Positions 50,659 to 59,865 are shown, counted from the first letter of the stretch. The stretch is DNA of 64,000 nucleotides from Dyadobacter bucti (GCF_005869225.1 NZ_SWFP01000002.1:496001-560000), one strand, 5' to 3'. The notes: a model not told the origin generated them from the sequence alone. Numbers and translations: made by a program.

Positions 50659-51628
50659 TTTCCTGCCTGTTTAGGTTCCAGGAGAATTTCGCACTTACGG
50701 GATGGTGGTCGGAAAGCGGCAGCCCTTTGGTAGTAGTAAAAAGTTCGCTTTCTACATTGTAGCCGGAAGGTTTCAGGATGATTTGGGCACTGCTTCTGTA
50801 AAAAACCTTGTCGATCGTTTCCGTAGAATCCGCCAGATGCAATATGTCGCTGTCAGGCAGTTGTTTGAGCGGAACCGGAATGTGGCCCTTTTGTTTAAGC
50901 TCCACCCATACGTCTTTCAATTCATTTTCATTGATCAGCAGCGGGATATTGTCGTAATGATAATTGTAATGCCCGTTCAGATCACCCATCACAATCACCG
51001 CGTTTCCTGCCGAGTGTTTGTTGATATACCACGACAACTGGCGAACATTGGCCCGGCGCGCAGCAGCGGCTGGTAAATGGTTGTAGGCATTGGTATGGAC
51101 GTTGTAGAAATCGATAAAAACGTCTTTTGCTACTTCAATGCGGCTGTAAGTAAATCCTTTGGGTGTGAGGCAGTCGGCGCCGGTGCAATCGTTCCATGAT
51201 ATGCGCCGGATATCCCGGATCGGGTAGCGGGAAAGTGTATTGAGCCCGTCCCCGAACGGTACACCACCTTTGGTCTGTGTGCGGTAAGGATGCACATTTC
51301 CGTCGTCATACAGATTTTTGTTGTAATTAAAATCCTCCTGTACGTGTACGATGTCGTAATTATTAAGCCTCCGCCCGATCTCGGCTATACTGATGGATCT
51401 TTTGGTAACCGCACTGGAAATGATCTGCGGCAGACCGGCAATATTGTAAGTGATCAAAGATAGCTCGCCCCGCTCCGCAGCCTTCAGTTCGGGAGTAAAT
51501 TTGGATGAAACGATATGGATCCCGAAGCCATCGGCGAGCTGTACACTTCCCCAGAGAAGGAAAAGAAAGAAAAGGACAATAAAAGTGCGTTTCGCGTAAA
51601 TTTTATCGACAATGGAAAATGAGTGCAT
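50639..51628 (-). CDS. Exported endonuclease/exonuclease/phosphatase-fold enzyme, sphingomyelinase-like
   Basis: A 329-aa protein with an N-terminal hydrophobic signal or anchor (TFIVLFFLFLLWGSV, residues 14-28). The EEP fold is complete: LSLITYNIAGLP near 57-68, DIVHVQEDFNYN with the catalytic Glu, FYNVHTNAYN, VIVMGDLNGHYN near 217, and the C-terminal SDHHPVSAKF. The YNIAGLP and HVQEDFNYN spacing resembles neutral sphingomyelinases and other phosphodiesterases more than DNA nucleases. Bacteroidota often contain sphingolipids, so a lipid substrate is plausible. The gene converges with the GT4 operon and overlaps it by 20 bp at the 3' ends. Confidence 0.82.
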   Translation of the reverse strand: MHSFSIVDKIYAKRTFIVLFFLFLLWGSVQLADGFGIHIVSSKFTPELKAAERGELSLITYNIAGLPQIISSAVTKRSISIAEIGRRLNNYDIVHVQEDFNYNKNLYDDGNVHPYRTQTKGGVPFGDGLNTLSRYPIRDIRRISWNDCTGADCLTPKGFTYSRIEVAKDVFIDFYNVHTNAYNHLPAAAARRANVRQLSWYINKHSAGNAVIVMGDLNGHYNYHYDNIPLLINENELKDVWVELKQKGHIPVPLKQLPDSDILHLADSTETIDKVFYRSSAQIILKPSGYNVESELFTTTKGLPLSDHHPVSAKFSWNLNRQETISSAF

Positions 51629-51704
51629 AGTCAGTAATTTAACTACTCAAAATTACCATCGCGGTATGGCCTCAATGAGGCGGTAATGTTATGGTTTTGT
51701 TATA

Positions 51705-51747
51705 ATAATGAAAGGCCGGAAGTCATGGACTTCCGGCCTTTCATTAT
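51705..51747. terminator. Strong terminator after the second SusCD operon
   Basis: Twenty-base perfect arms (51705-51724 and 51728-51747) with core AAAGGCCGGAAGTC / GACTTCCGGCCTTT around an ATG loop. It begins 11 bp beyond the SusD stop codon at 51758 on the minus strand. It is symmetrical, so it could also stop transcription coming from the left. Confidence 0.85.
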
Positions 51748-51757
51748 CAAAATAATC

Positions 51758-53299
51758 TCAATACCCGGGATTCTGGTACATCTTCTCAGGATTGAGCTTG
51801 TACTCGTCAAACGGGATCGGGTAGTAACGGTCTTTTGTACCGAAGTTACTGATCTTGGCAAGACCGTAATCCGCCTGACTTTTTGATTTGAAATAAGTAA
51901 CGAGCTCCTCTGTTGTAAAAAAGCGGAGCAGATCGAACCAGCGGTGATTTTCAAAAGCAAGTTCTACACGGCGCTCATGCAATATAGCCAGTTTCAGTGT
52001 CGGATATTTGGCGGCATAGGCAGCAGTAGCTTTGGAGACTTCATACTTGGGCATACCAGCTCTTTCTCTCACCTGATCCAGAAAACCGATGGCGGCAGAC
52101 TCCTCGCCGAGGTGCATGTGCACCTCGGCAAGCATCAGGATCACATCCGCATAACGAATTAATATCCAGTCATTTCCACCATAACCATTAGTAGTGGCCG
52201 CAGCGCTTGCATCCCTGAACTTGGTGATAAAGTAATCCCTGACGATCGGATCATTGGCATACTTAATGGAAAAGTCTTTTCTGAGGTCGGTATCTTCATA
52301 ATCCAGTACGAGGTCCTGCTTCACATTACCTCCCGAACCGGTCGCGGTAAATAACGAATTGATGGTTTCGCCTTTCGCCTGGTTGCTGCGGGCAATGCTC
52401 GACGAAAAGTTAATATCCCCCTGACGGTTCACCACCTGAAAAATAATCTCCGGACAGGTTGTTTTTTTTGCAACATCAAAAACGTCCGTGTACGGTACAT
52501 CTTTCAGTTGTCCGAACGTACGCAGATTGTACGCCGCCATAAGATAAGTCTTCGCATCATTCAGATTGGCGGTACGATTGGCCGCACTGAGCGTCGTGGC
52601 CATCGTCAGATAAACCTGCCCGAGCAGTGCATTGGCAGCTGCTTTGGTAACTTTTCCTTTGGTTGCAGCTGTCTGAACGTCGGCCAGCGGGCTTCCCAAT
52701 GCATCTTTCAAATCCTGTACGATCTGCTGGTAAACCACATCCTGTTTTTCGCGGAAAGTGCTTTCCGATACTTCGCTGATCGTATTGAAAGATTTGGTAA
52801 CCAAAGGCACATCGCCCCATTTCCGCACCAGGTGGAAATAAATAAGGGCTCTGATAAACTTGGCCTCTGCCTTGTATTGTTCTTTCAGGTTGGCATTGGT
52901 AAAAGTTACTTTCTCAATTCCGTCGAGCACCTGGTTACTGCGGGCAATACTCTGATAAAGTGCCAGCCAGTGCGTTTTGAGATAACCGTTACTGGGGAGA
53001 AGCGAAAAATCATTGAACTGGAACGGCTCGCCCGCATTGGACTGGTTATCGTTCCGGCCGGTATTGTCGGAACGTTCCTCACTGTACAAGGCACTCGTTT
53101 CGCCTATGCCGTTTCCGGTCCTCAGCGACTGGTAAATACCGTTTACAGCAGCCTGCACATCGCCTTCGGTACGGTAGTAAGTAGAATTGGAAACCGCATT
53201 CGGATCCTGAAGATCGATAAAATCAGACGAGCAGGAGCTCATGACAGCCAGTACAAACGCGGCTGAAAATGTAGCTATTTTATATTTTTTTAAGGTCAT
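51758..53299 (-). CDS. SusD/RagB-type outer-membrane lipoprotein
   Basis: A 513-aa lipoprotein with lipobox LAVMSSC, then SSDFIDLQDPNAVSNSTYY. Features include the helical TPR-like core (FIRALIYFHLVRKWGDVPLV) and the SusD C-terminal signature (RYADVILMLAEVHMHLGEE, IGFLDQVRERAGMPKY, LAILHERRVELAFENHRWFD, YYPIPFDEYKLNPE). It binds a nutrient at the surface for the SusC encoded 11 bp upstream. No degradative enzyme follows, since a terminator closes the operon. Confidence 0.96.
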   Translation of the reverse strand: MTLKKYKIATFSAAFVLAVMSSCSSDFIDLQDPNAVSNSTYYRTEGDVQAAVNGIYQSLRTGNGIGETSALYSEERSDNTGRNDNQSNAGEPFQFNDFSLLPSNGYLKTHWLALYQSIARSNQVLDGIEKVTFTNANLKEQYKAEAKFIRALIYFHLVRKWGDVPLVTKSFNTISEVSESTFREKQDVVYQQIVQDLKDALGSPLADVQTAATKGKVTKAAANALLGQVYLTMATTLSAANRTANLNDAKTYLMAAYNLRTFGQLKDVPYTDVFDVAKKTTCPEIIFQVVNRQGDINFSSSIARSNQAKGETINSLFTATGSGGNVKQDLVLDYEDTDLRKDFSIKYANDPIVRDYFITKFRDASAAATTNGYGGNDWILIRYADVILMLAEVHMHLGEESAAIGFLDQVRERAGMPKYEVSKATAAYAAKYPTLKLAILHERRVELAFENHRWFDLLRFFTTEELVTYFKSKSQADYGLAKISNFGTKDRYYPIPFDEYKLNPEKMYQNPGY

Positions 53300-53310
53300 T
53301 TTCTTGAAAA

Positions 53311-56300
53311 TTAAAAAGTGATACGTGCCCCGATGTTGTAGGCGCGCGCCAGCGGATATTTTCCGTAATCCACCCCGGGAGTAAGATTCGCCCCGTTGTT
53401 GTAATCCACCTCAGGATTGTAACCCAGATATTTGCTGAATGTAAATGCGTTGTCGATACCAATGTAGATCCGGAGTGCGCTGATCGCGTTATTGCTCAGC
53501 TTGGAGATCTGGCCCATGTTGTAGCCCAAAGTAAGGTTGGTACATCTCAGGTATGATCCGTCCTGCAGATAGAAGCTTGAAAGCCTTGTACTGTTGCTTT
53601 GTGTTCCTCCGCGCGACGCACGGTAGATTTTGCCATCGCCCGGCTGTGCTTCGGACCTGTACCGGTTCAACACTTTACTGTATTGGTTTCCTGAACCTTC
53701 CATATTGAAGATGTAGTAATCCTGCCCGTCGAGCACCTTGTTTCCGTAGGTTCCATTGAATGATGAGCTGAAATCAAACTGCTTGTATGTGGCCGAGATC
53801 GCAAAACCGTACGTGAACTTCGGCTGGGAATTTCCGATCGGTGCTTTGTCCGCATCGTTTACAACACCGTCACCATTTACATCTTCGAAATAAATATCCC
53901 CCGGACGCAGCGGATTGGTCGATGCCGAAGAACGTGCCGGCCCTTTCAATACGTAGCCCTCAGGAAATTTCTGAGTCGACGAATTGTACACCGCATTGTC
54001 CGCGGCAAGGTTTTCCATATCCGATTCGCGGACCATCCCTTTTACTTTAAAACCGTAGAACATCCCGATCGGCTGGCCTTCCTGGGTAATGTGTGTGATG
54101 TAAGAGCGTTCCGCACCGGCTGTGAGGATCGTGCTGGCACCACCCATGTTCAATACCTTGTTACGGTTGAGCGAGAAATTACCCGAGAAATTCAGGTCAA
54201 AATCGCGGGAAGAAATCACACGTGCATCAGCCTGGATATCGAAACCTGTGTTCTGTATTTTCGAATCGCGGAGGTTGGTCAAAACCGTTGAAGCACCCGA
54301 AATAGCCGAAAGCGGCTGGTTGAACAACAGATTGTAGGAACGGCTCAGATAATAGTTCGCCATGATCGACAAGCGGTCATTGAACAAACCAAGGTCAACA
54401 CCGAAGTTGTATTGTGACGTAGATTCCCAGCCCAGGTCGAGATCTTTCAGACCTTCGGCCCACATTGCAGTGTTCACCGTGTTGCCACCATACACTACCC
54501 CGCCGGGAGCTGCCATGGTTTGCAGGAAGCTGTAATTACCGATGTTGTTGTTCCCGCTCAACCCCCAGCTTGCGCGGAGTTTCAGGGTAGACGATTTGCC
54601 CAGGAAATCTCCGTAAAACGATTCATTTGAAATGTTCCAACCTGCGGACACGGAAGGGAAGTTACCCCAGCGGTTGTTCGGACCGAAACGCGACGAGCCG
54701 TCGGTACGGAATGAAGCTGTCAGATAATATTTGTTGTCGAAGTTATAAACAGCACGGGCGAGATAAGAAAGCATGGTCCAGTTGGTTTTCCCTGAACCAT
54801 CATTTTCCGGGTTACCCTGATTGAGCGCAAAAAATGCTGCGTCGGCACCTTTCCCTGTGATCTCCTCGATCCGGTCGTTTTGAAAACCTTTTGAGGTTAC
54901 GGCCAGTACGTCCCGGTTGTTTTCCTGGGCAGTGTATCCTACCAGACCGTCCAGGTTATGTTTGCCCCAATTCTTTTTGTAATTCAAAGTAAACTCAGCC
55001 AGCTTGTCGACCTGCGAAACTGTTCTTGCCACAGCATTGGCAGCTGCGATAGACTGCGGAGAACCCGGAGGATTGGCCCCGCTGCTCAGGCTTGTAGGCA
55101 AATAATATTCGTACTTTTCATTGTAAGTCTGCATACCCAGGTTAACCTTGAAATTCAGGTCGGGGATGATCTCGTAAATTGCGAAACCGTTGTAAGTACC
55201 ACGTTGTCCCTTGCGGTTGATATGCGTTTCGGTAGCCAACGCTACCGGGTTCTCAATCGACTGATAACCAAAGGCCGGGCTCAGCGCAGCAGCCTCATTT
55301 TTGGCAAGGCTGCCGTCGTCGTTACGGGCTTTGAAAATAGGCATGTAAACCAGTGCTCCGAGGATCGGGCCCTGGTTGAAACGGCCTTCCTGAACTTCAC
55401 GGTTGTCGTTAGACGTAAAGGCAAGATTCGCCCCTACTTTCAGTTTCTTGTTTACGTCCGCATCGAGGTTAACACGGAAGTTGGTCCGCTTCTGGCGGGT
55501 GCTTTCGATGATGCCCTGCTGGTTGAGCTGACCTCCGCTGATCGCATAGCGAAGACCGTTTCTGCCGCCTGTGAAGGAAACATTGTGACGGTTTACCAGC
55601 GCATTTCTGTAAAGCTCATCCTGCCAGTCGGTATCATACTTAGGCTTGATCATCGTCTGGGACGCAAAATCGTACAGATCGGTGGGGATACTTACTGAAC
55701 CTGCGTTCCCTACGTTTTTGATCCTCGTCGCATTGTCATCCGAGAGCATGCCGTCATTCCAGGCCTTTCCTCCGTTGACCATCAGATCACGGTAGGAATT
55801 GTTACGGCCGTCGATCATCAGCTGCGCAAACTCGGAAGAATTGAGTACGTCGACTTTTTTACTCAACTGGTGCACGCCGAACTGGTAATCGTATTCCAGC
55901 TTTCCTTTTCCTTCCTTACCTCTTTTGGTTGTGATCAAAACCACACCGCCAGCTGCACGGGAACCGTAAATCGCAGCAGAAGCCGCATCTTTCAGAATAT
56001 CAATGGACTCAATGTCATTCGGATTGATAAAAACATCGTTTCCGGCCGGATAGCCGTCAATTACATATAAAGGATCGGAGCTCGCGTTCACCGAACCTAC
56101 CCCTCTCACCCGTATCTTGGTACCTACATAAGGTGCGCCGCTTACCTGGGAAATCTGCACGCCCGCGACTTTTCCAACAAGTGCCTGTCCGACAGTCGGA
56201 GTCGACAGATTTAGTTCTTTTGCCTTCACGCTTGATACCGCTCCCGTAAGGTCGCTTTTACGCATTGTCTGGTAACCTACCGCCACCACCTCGTTCAACA

Positions 56301-56667
56301 TCAGCGCATCCTGCTTCAGTTGGACAGTCAAAGGTTCGCTGCCGGATACCGCAATTTCCTGCGCTATAAAGCCGACGAAGGAAAAAACAAGCGTAGCCCC
56401 CGAACCTGCTTCCAGAGAAAACTTACCTTCTGCATCTGTTACCGTCCCGCTATTGCTACCTTTAGCGAGAACCGTCACGCCCAAAAGCGGAGCGCCGCTT
56501 TCATCTACCACCTTACCGGTCACTGTCAGCTTGGGCGAACGTTTGATGTTCTCCTGGCTGCTTGAATTCTGGCTTTTAACCGAGGCCGCCCACAAAGGGT
56601 TCGTCGGACTAAAAACCATTGCGCCGGCAATTACAACAGGAACAATGGGTAATAGCAGTTTTTTCAT
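53311..56667 (-). CDS. SusC/RagA-type TonB-dependent receptor without STN domain
   Basis: A 1118-aa outer-membrane transporter. The start at 56667 (MKKLLLPIVPVVIAGAM) gives a normal signal peptide. The in-frame codons upstream do not. The domains are a carboxypeptidase-regulatory-like domain near residues 45-125 (TVTGKVVDESGAPLLGVTVL), TonB box-like LNEVVAVGYQT, plug (GTKIRVRGVGSVNASS, YGSRAAGGVVLITTKRGK) and a full barrel ending ARAYNIGARITF. Unlike the two other SusC proteins in the window it has no STN domain, and no FecR or sigma gene is adjacent, so it is not controlled through that pathway. It likely has the promoter at 56753-56780. Confidence 0.96.
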   Translation of the reverse strand: MKKLLLPIVPVVIAGAMVFSPTNPLWAASVKSQNSSSQENIKRSPKLTVTGKVVDESGAPLLGVTVLAKGSNSGTVTDAEGKFSLEAGSGATLVFSFVGFIAQEIAVSGSEPLTVQLKQDALMLNEVVAVGYQTMRKSDLTGAVSSVKAKELNLSTPTVGQALVGKVAGVQISQVSGAPYVGTKIRVRGVGSVNASSDPLYVIDGYPAGNDVFINPNDIESIDILKDAASAAIYGSRAAGGVVLITTKRGKEGKGKLEYDYQFGVHQLSKKVDVLNSSEFAQLMIDGRNNSYRDLMVNGGKAWNDGMLSDDNATRIKNVGNAGSVSIPTDLYDFASQTMIKPKYDTDWQDELYRNALVNRHNVSFTGGRNGLRYAISGGQLNQQGIIESTRQKRTNFRVNLDADVNKKLKVGANLAFTSNDNREVQEGRFNQGPILGALVYMPIFKARNDDGSLAKNEAAALSPAFGYQSIENPVALATETHINRKGQRGTYNGFAIYEIIPDLNFKVNLGMQTYNEKYEYYLPTSLSSGANPPGSPQSIAAANAVARTVSQVDKLAEFTLNYKKNWGKHNLDGLVGYTAQENNRDVLAVTSKGFQNDRIEEITGKGADAAFFALNQGNPENDGSGKTNWTMLSYLARAVYNFDNKYYLTASFRTDGSSRFGPNNRWGNFPSVSAGWNISNESFYGDFLGKSSTLKLRASWGLSGNNNIGNYSFLQTMAAPGGVVYGGNTVNTAMWAEGLKDLDLGWESTSQYNFGVDLGLFNDRLSIMANYYLSRSYNLLFNQPLSAISGASTVLTNLRDSKIQNTGFDIQADARVISSRDFDLNFSGNFSLNRNKVLNMGGASTILTAGAERSYITHITQEGQPIGMFYGFKVKGMVRESDMENLAADNAVYNSSTQKFPEGYVLKGPARSSASTNPLRPGDIYFEDVNGDGVVNDADKAPIGNSQPKFTYGFAISATYKQFDFSSSFNGTYGNKVLDGQDYYIFNMEGSGNQYSKVLNRYRSEAQPGDGKIYRASRGGTQSNSTRLSSFYLQDGSYLRCTNLTLGYNMGQISKLSNNAISALRIYIGIDNAFTFSKYLGYNPEVDYNNGANLTPGVDYGKYPLARAYNIGARITF

Positions 56668-56752
56668 AAAACTTATCTGATATTTAACAAAAACAAGAAA
56701 CTGATTTTGGAGCTGACCATACAGAAAATCCCGGATAGCCTTAATCCGGGCG

Positions 56753-56780
56753 CAAAAGTACTTTCCCACTATTAAGCCAA
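56753..56780 (-). promoter_or_regulatory. Promoter of the second SusCD operon
   Basis: The minus strand has TTG (56778-56780), 17 bp, then TACTTTTGCGC with TACTTTTG at 56753-56760, a full match to TAnnTTTG. The leader would be about 80 nt. A CCCGGAT/ATCCGGG stem (56730-56750) lies near the expected transcript start. Confidence 0.55.
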
Positions 56781-56880
56781 TGGAAAGGGTTTATTATGAA
56801 AATGTAAATTTTTCGAGAAAGCCAGAGAAGGGACTTTGCGTGTGCGCTTGAACCTTACGAAACAACTCCGACCTGGGTGA

Positions 56881-56911
56881 TTGTGAAAAGCTTATTAAAA
56901 ATATATATTTA
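56881..56911 (+). promoter_or_regulatory. Promoter of the small-protein/GNAT operon
   Basis: TTG (56881-56883), a 20-bp spacer and TATATTTA (56904-56911), 7 of 8 to TAnnTTTG. The expected start of transcription is near 56918, about 40 nt before the ATG at 56958. It is divergent from the SusC promoter. Confidence 0.45.
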
Positions 56912-56957
56912 CAAAATATTGAAATGAGAAACTGCTATCATTATAAAAGTCAGATTC

Positions 56958-57119
56958 ATGAAATACAAAGGCAACACTATATCAAAACCGGTAGTTGGCA
57001 AGGAGGCCAGAATTTTGTCAAAAGCAATAAAGTCGGGCGGTTACGTCGCTAATGAAAAAGCAATCGCAACTGCGAAACGCGTCGTTGAACAGATATTAAA
57101 AGAAGAGAATCGTGCATGA
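56958..57119 (+). CDS. 53-aa basic small protein, partner of the GNAT gene
   Basis: An ATG at 56958 opens a 53-codon frame (MKYKGNTISKPVVGKEAR at the start, AKRVVEQILKEENRA at the end). It is basic, with a predicted helix over the last 20 residues. Its stop codon overlaps the start of the GNAT gene by four bases (ATGA at 57116-57119), so the two are translationally coupled. A good promoter is 40 nt upstream. I do not recognise the family. A small protein encoded just before a single acetyltransferase is the layout of GNAT toxin-antitoxin pairs, where the small protein is the antitoxin. It is not a DUF1778-type ribbon-helix-helix by eye. Confidence 0.7.
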   Translation: MKYKGNTISKPVVGKEARILSKAIKSGGYVANEKAIATAKRVVEQILKEENRA

Positions 57120-57715
57120 AAAATAAGGTTCGATTTGAAAGCATAGATTTTTCCAAATACGAAATCACGGAGATAAACCCTGACCTTGATAATCTTGGTC
57201 AGGGTTTTAAATGTTCAAGGAACGAATTCGCGACTTATTTGAAAGGGAACAAAATAAAAACAGAAGTTAAAACCCTAACGAGCAAATGCTGGATTATTGA
57301 ACATGAGGGTCTGATTGCCGGATATATCACACTGATGGCAGACAAGCTGACAATGAAGAATCCAATCCTGAAAAAGGAGGGTGTAAATTACACCACGTTT
57401 CCGGCTGTGAAAATAGGTTGGCTCGCCAAAGATAAAAGGGCCACAGGTGCCGGCAGACGTTTACTCGAATGGGCCATTCAATATGTAACAACAGATTTGA
57501 TCAACCGACTTGGCATCAGATTTATAACTGTCGATGCACTTTTTGACACAGATACTGGCTATGATATCTCAGGTTTCTACGCCAATTATGGATTCAGGTA
57601 TGTCGATGAGGAAGACGTAATTCCGTCGCAAGGAAATTTCAGATCCATGTATTATGACATAAAATTGGTTATTGAACTCTTGAACGAAGCAAGGCTTCAA
57701 AATAGATTGACCTGA
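57116..57715 (+). CDS. GNAT-family N-acetyltransferase, possible toxin
   Basis: A 199-aa acetyltransferase. Acetyl-CoA binding motif A is visible near residues 97-122: FPAVKIGWLAKDKRATGAGR. It has the typical beta-strand then glycine loop. Later segments GIRFITVDALFDTD and ISGFYANYGFRYVDEED are the usual VDA...FY..GF end of the fold. GNAT toxins of the TacT/AtaT kind have the same motif order and acetylate aminoacyl-tRNA. The N-terminal 60 residues are longer than in those toxins. No catalytic assignment is safe. Other possible substrates are proteins or small amines. A hairpin resembling a terminator lies within codons 20-31. Confidence 0.85.
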   Translation: MKNKVRFESIDFSKYEITEINPDLDNLGQGFKCSRNEFATYLKGNKIKTEVKTLTSKCWIIEHEGLIAGYITLMADKLTMKNPILKKEGVNYTTFPAVKIGWLAKDKRATGAGRRLLEWAIQYVTTDLINRLGIRFITVDALFDTDTGYDISGFYANYGFRYVDEEDVIPSQGNFRSMYYDIKLVIELLNEARLQNRLT

Positions 57716-57731
57716 TCGATGGAAAAGACAT

Positions 57732-58601
57732 TTACCAGTTCACGTCTACAAAGTGAACATTCTCTTTGCGGGAAGAAGTCACGGCGATGCCTTTGGTATT
57801 ATTATCTGTCGTGAAAGTGAAACCTTCCAGCTCATCCGCTTTGTCGATGTCAACGGTGCGGATGACGTGCTGCTCTCCGGCACGAACGGATTTTTCAAGA
57901 TCGAGAAATGTGAAACGCCATTTTCTTCCTTCGATCTGGTTTTGTATCAATATTAAAATGCCTTTTTCTTTCACCCAGTGCAAATTCTGCACCCAGGCGC
58001 CACAGCTGAATTTTTTAAAAAGCACCCCTTTTTTACTCGTCTTATCCGCATTCGCCAGAGCCTCCGGATCGTAAAGCCTCACCTCATTCTTTTTATCACC
58101 GTAATCGGCCGACGCCACGAACCATTTTCCCCGATACCGCACATATTCGGGCCTTGTTCCCTGAATGCAGGCATCGTCTTCGATCGTCCGGATGAGATTT
58201 CCGTCCAACGTCCCTTTTTTCTTTGATGTTTCCCAATCTATTTGATATAGGATAGCTTTCCAGCTTGTCCCCTCCGGATTCAAGCGGATACTGTTACCGA
58301 TAAAAAACGGCTTACCGGGCTGATAAGCAATGCCAGTAGGATGGTTGATCACATCTTTGCTCTCAACAGTAAGCTTGATTTCCTTTCCCGAATATTGCAG
58401 AGAACCATCTTTCACAGCATACTCCCTGATCATGCCGGTTTCCCTGTCACCGTACAGGTAAACTTTCCCGTCCACATAAGCCGCTCCCTGGCAGGCGCCA
58501 AGAGAATCAATGGTTGCGGAGGACATCATTTTGAGCTCCGGTTTGTCGTCCGTCACCAGCACTGGGGCCAGTATCCCAAAAATAAAAATTGCTGTTTTCA
58601 T
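57732..58601 (-). CDS. Exported beta-propeller-like protein of unknown function
   Basis: A 289-aa protein. The start at 58601 (MKTAIFIFGILAPVLV) gives a signal peptide. The body has repeated propeller-like strands: GACQGAAYVDGKVYLYGD, NHPTGIAYQPGKPFFIGNS, RPEYVRYRGKWFVASADYGD, VQNLHWVKEKGILILIQNQ and DELEGFTFTTDNNTKGIAVT. No catalytic motif was seen. It follows the DUF218 gene by 4 bp on the same strand, so the two are an operon. Its role is unknown. It converges with the GNAT gene, with 16 bp between stops. Confidence 0.75.
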   Translation of the reverse strand: MKTAIFIFGILAPVLVTDDKPELKMMSSATIDSLGACQGAAYVDGKVYLYGDRETGMIREYAVKDGSLQYSGKEIKLTVESKDVINHPTGIAYQPGKPFFIGNSIRLNPEGTSWKAILYQIDWETSKKKGTLDGNLIRTIEDDACIQGTRPEYVRYRGKWFVASADYGDKKNEVRLYDPEALANADKTSKKGVLFKKFSCGAWVQNLHWVKEKGILILIQNQIEGRKWRFTFLDLEKSVRAGEQHVIRTVDIDKADELEGFTFTTDNNTKGIAVTSSRKENVHFVDVNW

Positions 58602-58605
58602 GATA

Positions 58606-59865
58606 CTATGGATCGAGAGGTTCGTCGGCATCAATATGCAATGCGTCCAGTACCGGGTAAAATTCAAAGTCGGTTTCGCTCAGCCTTTTTCCCAGCTTGT
58701 AAGGAACGTGATTGATCTCCTTTCTGCAGCGTTCTGCAAATGCATCATTGGTAATATAGTAGCTCTGCGAACGGACCGTGGAAACCAGGGAAGGTTTATC
58801 AACCGGCATCCCGTATCTGAAAAGCAGACGAACCGCATTACGCATATTGGTCGTCGTATGCCGGGCGTGCGGGTCCATGATGATCGCATGCTCCGGTACC
58901 TTCAGGCTTTCGATCAGGAATTTTTTCATTTCAAAGGCCTCGCTGTATTTCGTTTTATAAGGATGCACCCGGCCACCCGATACCACTATAAAAGGTGCCA
59001 TTCCTTCAAAGTAACGCAATGCGGCGATCCGGCACCGAAGCATACCTCCGGCACTCAGCGCCACATCGTAAGTGTCAGGCCCTGCGCCCGGTACCAGTAT
59101 CAGGGTGTATGTGAACTGGTCCCATTTGATGGTTTTCACCTGATCGTACGCAGCTTTATTTACCGTCGAAACCATCGGCTCATAATCTCCAGCCTCATTC
59201 CGGCCGCTTGCTTCCATTACCTGTAAGGCAAAATGCAACGGCAGGTCAAAGAACATTTTGGTGCCGCCGTGCTCCTGCTTCACAACTTCCGCGCAATCAT
59301 ACATCAGGATCGGGAAACTTTTCGCCCTGGTTTTAAACGAAATAGAATCTATTGCCGGGTAGTTAGGTTTTTTACCTTCCGCATATAGTTCGATGATGTG
59401 GTTTACAGCAGCAGCATCCTGCTCCCAGGCTTTTTTCAGCAAGTCAGCGGGAGATGCTTCTTTGAACAATATATAGGTGCCCGACGGGATCAAATGCTCC
59501 TTTACGAGTTTACCCAGTTCATTTTTATCACTATAAAGCTCACGTAGGTGATTGCCGATAACGGCAATTTGTTCCGCCGTAAATTTCATTTTTCCCGAAA
59601 AACACTCGTAACCATCTTTGCAATTTTTGACCGCATAATCCAGGCTGTCTGCCCTTTGTTTTGTCAATGCCGCAAATTGAGGATCGTTTTCCAGCAATAT
59701 TTTTGAGCCGGGCAGATTTCCCAGCAACGTTAGAAGGTAAAAATTCTTGGAAGCAATTGTGGGGTTGCCGTTAATAAACTTGTAGGAAGCTACAGGTTTT
59801 ATACTTTGCGCCCTGCCAGTCAGAGCAACAGCACAAAGCAACAGGAGAATCGGTAATCTGGACAT
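58606..59865 (-). CDS. Exported DUF218/YdcF-domain protein
   Basis: A 419-aa protein with a signal peptide (cleavage near GRAQS, residue 20), a helical N-terminal half (about 40-215) and a DUF218 (SanA/YdcF/ElyC) domain at about 230-385: YTLILVPGAGPDT, RCRIAALRYFEGMAPFIVVS, GGRVHPYKTKYSEAFEMKK, HARHTTTNMRNAVRLL. DUF218 proteins act in envelope and peptidoglycan-precursor maintenance. The reaction is not defined. The extra N-terminal half is larger than in YdcF. Confidence 0.88.
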   Translation of the reverse strand: MSRLPILLLLCAVALTGRAQSIKPVASYKFINGNPTIASKNFYLLTLLGNLPGSKILLENDPQFAALTKQRADSLDYAVKNCKDGYECFSGKMKFTAEQIAVIGNHLRELYSDKNELGKLVKEHLIPSGTYILFKEASPADLLKKAWEQDAAAVNHIIELYAEGKKPNYPAIDSISFKTRAKSFPILMYDCAEVVKQEHGGTKMFFDLPLHFALQVMEASGRNEAGDYEPMVSTVNKAAYDQVKTIKWDQFTYTLILVPGAGPDTYDVALSAGGMLRCRIAALRYFEGMAPFIVVSGGRVHPYKTKYSEAFEMKKFLIESLKVPEHAIIMDPHARHTTTNMRNAVRLLFRYGMPVDKPSLVSTVRSQSYYITNDAFAERCRKEINHVPYKLGKRLSETDFEFYPVLDALHIDADEPLDP

